From Candidatus Brevibacterium intestinigallinarum (GTDB lineage Bacteria > Actinomycetota > Actinomycetes > Actinomycetales > Brevibacteriaceae): DNA of 6,297 bases. The stretch lies in NCBI GenBank assembly GCA_019117325.1, contig DWZY01000147.1:1-6297 (forward strand), given 5' to 3'. The notes below the pieces were generated by a model. It worked only from the letters and a program-made list of their open reading frames with translations, was not told the origin of the DNA and ran no database searches. Of this stretch, positions 1 through 5,306 are shown piece after piece (position 1 is the stretch's first letter; each line of letters begins with the position of its first letter). A program made the translations under genes and the position numbers.

Positions 1-293
1 CGATCGACGAGCTGCCCCAATTGGTCAACGTCCTCCTGGGTGCGATGTCGATGGTGGGGCCCCGCCCGCCCCTGATGTCGGAGGTCGAGCGCTACGGGTC
101 CGATGTCACGCGTCGGCTCACCGTCAAGCCGGGCATCACGGGTCTGTGGCAGGTGGGCGGCCGCTCGGATCTGGACTGGGAGGAGAGCGTGCGGCTGGAC
201 CTCTACTACGTGGAGAACTGGTCGATCGTGCAGGACCTCATCATCATCTTCCGCACGGTGCGTGTCGTGCTGACACGGGACGGGGCGTACTGA
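1..293 (+). CDS. Polyprenyl-phosphate sugar-1-phosphate transferase, C-terminal fragment
   Basis: This is the 3' end of a bacterial sugar transferase (Bac_transf family, WbaP/CpsE/WcaJ-like). These membrane enzymes move a sugar-1-phosphate from a nucleotide sugar to undecaprenyl phosphate, the first step of exopolysaccharide or capsule repeat-unit synthesis. The reading frame is open from base 3 and gives 96 residues before TGA at 291-293. Family blocks in order are DELPQL, MSMVGPRPP, KPGITGLWQV followed by GRS, then LDLYYVENWS, and a C terminus ending in GAY, which is typical of the family. The catalytic domain's earlier part and the N-terminal membrane segments lie outside the window, so the true start is not visible; a TTG at 21 only marks an open-frame start inside the domain. 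No downstream gene is close enough on the same strand to be obviously co-transcribed (165 nt gap). The family assignment is secure; the sugar substrate cannot be told. Confidence 0.93.
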   Translation, partial: IDELPQLVNVLLGAMSMVGPRPPLMSEVERYGSDVTRRLTVKPGITGLWQVGGRSDLDWEESVRLDLYYVENWSIVQDLIIIFRTVRVVLTRDGAY

Positions 294-308
294 GCCGCCG
301 TGCTGCTG

Positions 309-320
309 CGGTGGCCACCG
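309..320. repeat. 12-bp perfect palindrome after the sugar transferase
   Basis: CGGTGGCCACCG reads identically on both strands and sits 16 nt after the transferase stop. As RNA it could fold only into a 4-bp stem with a GGCC loop and has no U-tract, so it is a poor intrinsic terminator. It could be a protein-binding site or chance in GC-rich DNA. Nothing else in the first part of this intergenic stretch is recognisable. Confidence 0.3.
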
Positions 321-373
321 GGGGACCTCCTGCCGCGTGCACGCACGGGTGCGATAGTGTGACGACGGACACT

Positions 374-385
374 GAACGAATGTTC
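374..385. promoter_or_regulatory. LexA/SOS-box-like element upstream of the MBL hydrolase gene
   Basis: GAACGAATGTTC is an inverted repeat with 4-bp arms and a 4-bp centre. It matches the core GAAC-N4-GTTC of the SOS box known from Bacillus and actinobacteria (CGAACRNRYGTTYC): with flanking bases, 12 of 14 positions agree, and only the outermost base on each side differs. It lies 73 nt before the ATG at 459. A weak -10-like GATAGT at 353-358, without a clear -35, would put transcription initiation close to the box, where a bound repressor could block it. The match is seen directly; LexA binding is inference, since an 8-base fixed core can occur by chance. Confidence 0.35.
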
Positions 386-458
386 GGCTGACGGCTGATC
401 CCCACTCGGGCGGTCGCCGCAGTCGTCACGTGATCGGCACAGAAGGACGAGGTGGCGG

Positions 459-1523
459 ATGACCGCGCAGACGGACCTGATCCCGCTGAGCGCAGCGCAG
501 GCGCAGGCATGGAAGGACCGCGTCCTGCCGGAGCCGGAGGCGATCGCCGAGGGCACGTGGGCGATCCCCGTCCCCATCCCGGACAACCCCCTGCGGTACA
601 CCTACAGCTACCTGCTCGCCGCGGATGACGGCGTCGCCGTCATCGATCCCGGCTGGGACGGTGAGGAGCGACTCCAGGCGCTGCTGGACGGACTGGCGGG
701 TGCGGGGTTCGCTCCCGCGGACATCATCGGCATCGTCGTCACGCACTACCACCGCGACCACCTGGGACTGGTCCCCGCGCTCCTGTCACTGAATCCGGAT
801 GCGTGGCTGGCACTGCACCCGCATGACATCGAGGCGGTCGAGGCGTTCCGGACGCGATCGAATCGCGCCGATGCGGCACAGCTCCAGGCTGCGGCGATGG
901 ATCTGGGCTTGCCCGCTGACCGGCTGAAGGAGCTGGCGGGAGTCTTCCGGGCCAACGCACGGTCCGCCGGCCGCACGGTGTTCGCCTTCGACTGGCCCAG
1001 CGGCATGCTGCAGGTCGAGGACGAGATGCTCCTGCCGATCCCGGGCCGTCGCATCCGCGTGCTGTGGACGCCTGGACACACGTTCGGGCATATCGCCCTG
1101 CTGGACGAGGAGACCGGCACGTTCTTCTCCGGCGACCACGTACTGCCCAGCATCTCGCCCAACATCGGCCTGGACGTCACTGCGATCGGACACAGCCTGG
1201 GGGACTACCTGGGCTCCCTCGAGCGCATGCGGGCGCTTCCCCAGGACGTGGCTGTCGCCCCGGCGCACGGCTACCGCTTCGAGGGCCTGCAGATCCGGGC
1301 GGATCAGCTGACGGCCCACCACGGCCAGCGACTCGACGAGCTGCGGGCGCGTGCCCAGGCGACGGACGACCACACCGTCTACTCGATGTGCCGCGGCATG
1401 CAGTGGGCGCGCGGCTTCGACGGGCTCGACGGGTTCCAGCTCTACGCGGCGCTCATGGAGACCGCCGCCCACATGCACTACCTGGATATGCCGGTGCCGT
1501 CGATGGGGCAGACCCGGGACTGA
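459..1523 (+). CDS. Metallo-beta-lactamase-fold hydrolase with C-terminal extension
   Basis: This 354-residue protein is a cytoplasmic MBL-fold hydrolase; no signal peptide or membrane segment is seen. The metal-binding set is complete: HYHRDH at residues 96-101 (HxHxDH, following strand residues IGIVVT), H207 in TPGHTFGH, D226 in FSGDH, and H270 in PAHG. A binuclear zinc centre is therefore expected. Residues from about 127 to 180 form a helix-rich insert between the first and second metal-ligand blocks. Beyond H270 there are about 80 more residues beginning near HHGQRLDEL, resembling the winged-helix-like tail of LACTB2-type MBL proteins. The ATG is preceded by AAGGA (443-447), 11 nt upstream, and a GAGG nearer by, which supports this start. 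The gene stands alone, and its stop lies 30 nt from the end of the convergent TetR gene. Family members act on thioesters, lactones, nucleic acids and other substrates; the substrate here cannot be deduced. Confidence 0.9.
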   Translation: MTAQTDLIPLSAAQAQAWKDRVLPEPEAIAEGTWAIPVPIPDNPLRYTYSYLLAADDGVAVIDPGWDGEERLQALLDGLAGAGFAPADIIGIVVTHYHRDHLGLVPALLSLNPDAWLALHPHDIEAVEAFRTRSNRADAAQLQAAAMDLGLPADRLKELAGVFRANARSAGRTVFAFDWPSGMLQVEDEMLLPIPGRRIRVLWTPGHTFGHIALLDEETGTFFSGDHVLPSISPNIGLDVTAIGHSLGDYLGSLERMRALPQDVAVAPAHGYRFEGLQIRADQLTAHHGQRLDELRARAQATDDHTVYSMCRGMQWARGFDGLDGFQLYAALMETAAHMHYLDMPVPSMGQTRD

Positions 1524-1553
1524 GGCCGGGCTCCGCCCCATCCGCCTCGTCTC

Positions 1554-2237
1554 TCAGTCCGCCTGCGGGAACTCGATGAAGGCGACGAGCACCGCCAGCA
1601 GGATCGACCGATCGATCGTGACCGTCGGTGCGTCCGGGGCCGCCGCCACCGCCTGCTCCGCGGCCTGGTTGTAGCAGGCGTGGCAGGCGTCGATGAGGAC
1701 GCTCATCGGAACGGTCGCGCGTGCCCCGTAGCTGGACAGGAGCTCCGCGACCGTCGCCTCGAGCCGCTCGGTGTGCCGCGCCTTGACGGCGTCGAGGCGT
1801 GCCCGCAGCTGCGGATGGCGCAGCGAGTGGAGCTCGATGTCGCGCTGTGCGATGACCGTCGCCGGAGTTGGTGTGAGGGGCAGGTCGAACTCGTCCAGCG
1901 CGCGGCGCAGCACGGCGATGTGCTCGTCCGCGCCGCCAGCAGTGCCAGCCTCGGTGCCGTCGCCCTCCGCGTCCGGGGCCGCACAGATCTCGCCCTCGCC
2001 GCGCCGCGTGATGAGGCCCGAGGCCCCCTCGACCGCCCGCGCGAACTCCTGATCGATGATCTCGAGGATCAGATCGTCCTTCGTCCCGTAGTTCGAGTAG
2101 AACGCGCCGCGGGTGAATCCGCCCTCCTCGCAGATCTCCTCGATCGACGCGCCGGCGACGCCGCGCCGGGCGAAGACGGCCAGTGCCGCCTCCTGCAGCG
2201 CGGCTCGTGTGCGCTGCCGTCGTGTGCTGATAGTCAC
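1554..2237 (-). CDS. TetR-family transcriptional repressor
   Basis: The product has 227 residues. Its N terminus is a TetR DNA-binding domain: a first helix with AALQEAALAVFARRGVAG (about 12-29), then the helix-turn-helix at about 31-56, including SIEEICEEGGFTRGAFYSNY and ending at TKDDL, which is the classic pattern of the family. The C-terminal part is helical and variable, as expected for a ligand-binding and dimerisation domain. An acidic, Gly/Ala-rich stretch at about 78-105 looks like a disordered insertion and makes the protein longer than the usual 190-210 residues. The GTG start at 2237-2235 is chosen because AGGGGGAG lies 4 nt upstream and the helix alignment begins right after it; the same frame stays open far upstream, but only antisense to the permease gene. 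The gene is divergent from the permease operon and probably represses both that operon and itself through the inverted repeats at 2372-2402. The inducer is unknown. Confidence 0.92.
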   Translation of the reverse strand: MTISTRRQRTRAALQEAALAVFARRGVAGASIEEICEEGGFTRGAFYSNYGTKDDLILEIIDQEFARAVEGASGLITRRGEGEICAAPDAEGDGTEAGTAGGADEHIAVLRRALDEFDLPLTPTPATVIAQRDIELHSLRHPQLRARLDAVKARHTERLEATVAELLSSYGARATVPMSVLIDACHACYNQAAEQAVAAAPDAPTVTIDRSILLAVLVAFIEFPQAD

Positions 2238-2241
2238 AGAT

Positions 2242-2249
2242 CTCCCCCT
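2242..2249 (-). promoter_or_regulatory. Ribosome binding site of the TetR gene
   Basis: On the minus strand AGGGGGAG is followed by four bases and then GTG (2237-2235). It decides the TetR start inside a frame that remains open for kilobases upstream. Confidence 0.7.
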
Positions 2250-2293
2250 GCAGTGTGCGTCCGGTACGTCCGGGTGCGGTGAAGCGCGGTCCT

Positions 2294-2330
2294 CCCCGGC
2301 GGTGTCGGGGCCTCCGCAGTCGTGTCGGAG
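2294..2330 (-). other. Two small adjacent hairpins in the putative TetR leader
   Basis: CCCCG (2294-2298) pairs with CGGGG (2306-2310) around a 7-nt loop, and CTCCG (2312-2316) pairs with CGGAG (2326-2330) around a 9-nt loop. Both would lie in the 5' leader of the TetR transcript if it starts near the operators. Stems of 5 bp are frequent by chance in such GC-rich DNA, and no riboswitch or attenuator family is recognised. The remainder of the 2238-2371 region shows no other structure that I can support. Confidence 0.2.
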
Positions 2331-2371
2331 TCCCGGCGATGAGTTTGCATCGACGTGCGGCGGCAGACAGA

Positions 2372-2402
2372 ATACAGCACTGTATCGGATGCAGTTCTGT
2401 AT
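2372..2402. promoter_or_regulatory. Two tandem inverted repeats, likely TetR operators, in the divergent promoter region
   Basis: Site 1 (2372-2385) is ATACAG-CA-CTGTAT, a perfect 6-2-6 inverted repeat. Site 2 (2389-2402) is ATGCAG-TT-CTGTAT, the same geometry with one arm mismatch. Their centres are 17 bp apart, and the 8-mer CTGTATCG recurs at 2380-2387 and 2397-2404. The stretch from about 2342 to 2410 is visibly more AT-rich than its surroundings, as expected for promoters. For the permease operon a weak pair TTGCAT (2345-2350) and CAGAAT (2368-2373) with 17-bp spacing would overlap site 1; minus-strand -10-like hexamers overlap the sites as well. Two-site operators between a TetR gene and its divergent target are common in the family. 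Binding by the adjacent TetR is inference, and the promoter hexamers are only candidates. Confidence 0.65.
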
Positions 2403-2465
2403 CGAAATGTTCAGGCCGCGTCCCCAGCTCCTGTGCGCTCCCCGGAGCGCGTGTGCCCGTCCTCC

Positions 2466-2473
2466 GAAGGGAG
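2466..2473 (+). promoter_or_regulatory. Ribosome binding site fixing the permease start
   Basis: GAAGGGAG ends 4 nt before GTG at 2478-2480 (AAGG itself is 7 nt away). The frame is open further upstream to a GTG at 2355, but that start would place both inverted repeats inside the coding region and has no membrane-protein-like N terminus, so 2478 is preferred. Confidence 0.75.
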
Positions 2474-2477
2474 ACCC

Positions 2478-5306
2478 GTGTCGTCGTTCCTGTATGACCT
2501 GGGCCGATCGTGCTTCCACCGCCGCAAGACCACTGTGGGCGTGTGGCTCGCCCTGCTGGCGATCATCGCCGGGTCCGTCGCACTCTTCGCCGATGCGTTC
2601 CAGGACGACTTCGACCTCCCCGGCGCCGAGGCGCAGGAGGCCCTCGACTCGCTCGCGCTCACGTTCCCGGAGGTCTCCGGGGCCAGCGCCCAGGTCATCG
2701 TCGTCGCCGCGGACGGCGACCGGATCGACGAGGACCCCTACCGCTCGGCGATCGAGGACGCGGTCGACGACATCGCGGACCTCGACCACGTCGAGGTCGC
2801 GACCTCGCCTTTCGACGACATGGTCTCCGGGACGATCAGCGAGGAGGACTCCGCGGTCCTCATCTCCCTCCAGTACGACGACGATGTGGCGAACTTGCCG
2901 GACTCGACGCTCACGGACCTCGAGTCCGCGGTCGACGACCTCGTGGCGGAGCTGCCCGATGGCACGCAGGGATCGCCCGGCGGCGAGCTGTTCCAGACGA
3001 CCTCCGTCCACCTCTCGATCGTCGAGGTGATCGGCGTCATCGTCGCCTTCGTCGTCCTCTTCCTCACCCTGGGCTCGCTGTGGGCGGCCGGCATGCCGCT
3101 CATCTCCGCCCTGCTGTCGGTGGCGATCGGCCTCCTGCTGGTCGTGCTCGCGACCGCCTTCTTCTCCGTCAACTCGACGACGCCCATGCTGGCCCTCATG
3201 CTGGGCCTGGCCGTGGGCATCGACTACGCACTCTTCATCGTGTCCCGGCACCGCGCGTTCCTGGAAGAGGGACTGCCCGCGGACGAGGCCGCCGCCCGCG
3301 CCACCGCGACCTCCGGATCCGCCGTGGTCTTCGCCGGCGTCACCGTCATGGTCGCGCTCACGGGCCTGTCCGTCGCGGGCATCCCGTTCCTGGCCGTCAT
3401 GGGCATCGCCGCCGCCGTCACCGTCGCGATCGCGGTCGCCGTGTCCCTCACCCTGCTGCCGGCCCTGCTGGGCTTCGCGGGCGACCGCCTGCGTCCCAAG
3501 CCACGCCGGTCCGCCCGTCGTGCCGCCGCTGCCGAGGCCGCAGTCGCCGAGGCCCCGGCCACCGACCCGGCCCGGCAGGCCGGGGACCGTGCGGACGAAG
3601 AGCTGGCCACAGCCTCGGCGTCCCGTCCCAGCCCGGCCCAGCGGTTCTACGCCGGCTGGGTCTCTGCCGCCATCAAGTGGCCGGCGCTCACGATCATCGT
3701 CGTCATCGTGGGTCTGAGCCTCTTCCTCATCCCGGCCTCGAAGCTCCAGCTGGCGCTGCCCAACGGTGGCAGCGGCGAGGAGGGCTCCGCGCAGAAGGTG
3801 TCCTACGACCTCATCGCCGAGGAGTTCGGCGCCGGCTTCAACGGACCGCTGGTCGTGACGGCCGACATCATCTCCTCGGACGACCCCCTGGGCGACATCG
3901 AGGCGATGGGAGACGACATCGAGGAGATCGAGGGCGTCGACCAGGTCATCATGGCGACCCCCAACCGCAACGCGGACACCGGCATCATCCAGGTGATCCC
4001 CACGACCGCACCGGACGCGCCCGAGACGGAGGAGACCGTCGAGCGGATCCGCGCGCTGGAGCCCACGTTCCTCGACGAGTACGGGTCCCAGATCGCCGTC
4101 ACCGGTGCCACCGCGCTGGCCATCGACATCAGCACGCAGCTGGGCGGGGCGCTGCTGCCGTTCGGCATCTTCGTCGTGGGCTTCTCGATCGTCCTGCTCA
4201 TGGTCGTGTTCCGGTCGATCGTCGTGCCGATCAAGGCGACGCTGGGCTTCCTCCTGTCCGTCATCACCTCGTTCGGCGTCGTCGTCCTCGTGTTCCACGA
4301 GGGGCTGTTCGCTGGACCGCTGGGCATCACCCAGACCGGACCCGTCATCAGCTTCCTCCCCATCATCCTCATGGGCATCCTCTTCGGCCTCGCGATGGAC
4401 TACGAGGTGTTCCTGGTCTCCGGCATGCGCGAGGCGTACGTGCACGGAGCGAGCGCGCGGGACGCGGTCGTCAAGGGCTTCGTGTCGTCCGCGAAGGTCG
4501 TGACGGCGGCGGCCGTCATCATGATCGCGGTCTTCGGCGCGTTCGTGCCCACCGGCGACCCCATCATCAAGTCGATCGCGCTGGGACTGGCCGTGGGCGT
4601 CTTCACGGACGCGTTCCTCGTCCGCATGACGCTGGTGCCCGCGGTGCTCGCGCTGCTGGGCGACCGCGCGTGGTCCCTGCCGGGCTGGCTGGACCGCCTG
4701 CTGCCGCGGGTCGATGTCGAGGGCGAGGGGCTCGTCCATCAGGTGGCCCTGCGCGACTGGCCGCAGCCGGATGCGCACTACGAGGCGTATGGCGAGGGCC
4801 TGGCCCTCGACCACGCGGACGGGTCCCCCATCTTCGAGGGCATCGACGTCGCGGTGTCGCGCGGCGACGTGCTCGCGGTGTCCGGCCATGGCTCGTCCGC
4901 GCTCCTGCTGACCCTGTCCGGTCGCATCGCCCCCGACCGGGGTGAGCTCAAGATCGCGGGCATGGTCGTGCCGGAGGAGAACCGGAAGATCCGCCGCACC
5001 GTCCCCTTCCTCACGCTCGACTCGCCGGACGCGGGCCTCATGGTCGACGCCTCAGCAATGCGCCAGATCGCGAAGAACCCGCCCGACCTGCTCGTCATCG
5101 ACCACGCCGACCGCGCGCACGACACGCAGACCGCGGATGCCGTCGCGCATCTGGTCGCCGCGGCGATCGAGCACGGGTCGGCCGTCATCCTGGGCCTGGT
5201 CGACCAGCGGGTCGACTGGATGATGCCCCCGCACACCCGCTACTCGCTCCTCGACCTCGAGGCCGACCGCCTCGCCCCGCTCGCATCCGGAGGTGCGCAC
5301 TCATGA
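2478..5306 (+). CDS. MMPL/RND-family permease fused to a degenerate ABC-ATPase-like domain
   Basis: The product has 942 residues. About 1-740 is an MMPL (RND superfamily) inner-membrane exporter in the usual duplicated layout: one helix near 20-38, an extracytoplasmic domain of about 140 residues, five helices near 181-330, a charged Ala-rich cytoplasmic linker (about 337-390), then helix 7 near 400-420, a second outer domain, and five more helices near 556-725. The proton-relay Asp-Tyr pairs are present in both halves: GIDYALF (D249, Y250) and AMDYEVF (D641, Y642), so drive by proton-motive force is expected. Typical MMPL proteins stop soon after helix 12. Here about 200 residues follow (about 763-942) that resemble an ABC nucleotide-binding domain without its catalytic residues; see the separate entry. 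The gene follows the divergent TetR operators and overlaps the next gene by 4 bp. The exported substrate is unknown; lipids, siderophores and antibiotics are typical of the family. Confidence 0.92.
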   Translation: MSSFLYDLGRSCFHRRKTTVGVWLALLAIIAGSVALFADAFQDDFDLPGAEAQEALDSLALTFPEVSGASAQVIVVAADGDRIDEDPYRSAIEDAVDDIADLDHVEVATSPFDDMVSGTISEEDSAVLISLQYDDDVANLPDSTLTDLESAVDDLVAELPDGTQGSPGGELFQTTSVHLSIVEVIGVIVAFVVLFLTLGSLWAAGMPLISALLSVAIGLLLVVLATAFFSVNSTTPMLALMLGLAVGIDYALFIVSRHRAFLEEGLPADEAAARATATSGSAVVFAGVTVMVALTGLSVAGIPFLAVMGIAAAVTVAIAVAVSLTLLPALLGFAGDRLRPKPRRSARRAAAAEAAVAEAPATDPARQAGDRADEELATASASRPSPAQRFYAGWVSAAIKWPALTIIVVIVGLSLFLIPASKLQLALPNGGSGEEGSAQKVSYDLIAEEFGAGFNGPLVVTADIISSDDPLGDIEAMGDDIEEIEGVDQVIMATPNRNADTGIIQVIPTTAPDAPETEETVERIRALEPTFLDEYGSQIAVTGATALAIDISTQLGGALLPFGIFVVGFSIVLLMVVFRSIVVPIKATLGFLLSVITSFGVVVLVFHEGLFAGPLGITQTGPVISFLPIILMGILFGLAMDYEVFLVSGMREAYVHGASARDAVVKGFVSSAKVVTAAAVIMIAVFGAFVPTGDPIIKSIALGLAVGVFTDAFLVRMTLVPAVLALLGDRAWSLPGWLDRLLPRVDVEGEGLVHQVALRDWPQPDAHYEAYGEGLALDHADGSPIFEGIDVAVSRGDVLAVSGHGSSALLLTLSGRIAPDRGELKIAGMVVPEENRKIRRTVPFLTLDSPDAGLMVDASAMRQIAKNPPDLLVIDHADRAHDTQTADAVAHLVAAAIEHGSAVILGLVDQRVDWMMPPHTRYSLLDLEADRLAPLASGGAHS
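4764..5303 (+). other. Degenerate, shortened ABC-ATPase-like domain at the C terminus of the permease
   Basis: Residues about 763-942 follow the order of an ABC ATPase front half: PIFEGIDVAVSRGDVLAV corresponds to the strands before Walker A, then AVSGHGSSA (800-808, bases 4875-4901) takes the place of Walker A, and LTLSGRIAPDRGELKIAG matches the usual segment after it (LLAGL-xxPxxGE). When the flanks are aligned, the Walker A lysine is Ser806 and the final Ser/Thr is Ala808. A Walker-B-like strand LLVID (871-875, bases 5088-5102) is followed by His876 where the catalytic Glu would be. No LSGGQ signature is seen, and only 66 residues separate Ala808 from Asp875, which is tens of residues fewer than in a complete ABC domain, so the helical subdomain is probably missing. 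No H-loop histidine is evident in SAVILGLVDQ. ATP hydrolysis is unlikely; a docking or regulatory role is inferred. Confidence 0.75.
5289..5294 (+). promoter_or_regulatory. Ribosome binding site of the YhgE/Pip gene, inside the permease gene
   Basis: GGAGGT is a near-ideal Shine-Dalgarno sequence 8 nt before ATG at 5303-5305. The start codon overlaps the permease stop as ATGA (5303-5306), the classic arrangement for translational coupling and roughly matched synthesis of the two proteins. Confidence 0.85.

Noticed and set aside
342..353. Inverted repeat CGCAC-GG-GTGCG in the intergenic region after the sugar transferase.
   Set aside because: The 2-nt loop prevents a hairpin, no T-tract follows, and short palindromes of this kind are common in GC-rich DNA.
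1528..1538. A small hairpin GGGC-TCC-GCCC between the convergent hydrolase and TetR genes, considered as a terminator.
   Set aside because: The stem is only 4 bp, and there is no T-tract in either direction; the gap is 30 nt. Not enough to call a terminator.
2355..2477. An N-terminal extension of the permease from a GTG at 2355.
   Set aside because: It would cover both inverted repeats and the promoter-like region, has no good ribosome binding site, and adds residues unlike an MMPL N terminus. GTG at 2478 has a strong ribosome binding site and leads straight to the first membrane helix.
2238..4889. A stop-free minus-strand frame that continues the TetR frame far upstream, antisense to the permease gene (over 800 codons).
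   Set aside because: Its translation is a monotonous run of Arg, Asp, Glu, Gly and His without any domain, as expected from the complement of a GC-rich gene. The opposite strand encodes a clear MMPL protein, and the TetR start has its own ribosome binding site at 2242-2249.
2510..4945. A long plus-strand frame overlapping the permease in another phase (about 800 codons).
   Set aside because: The product is Arg/Gly/Pro/His rich, low in complexity and has no membrane segments or motifs; it is a codon-bias shadow of the permease gene.
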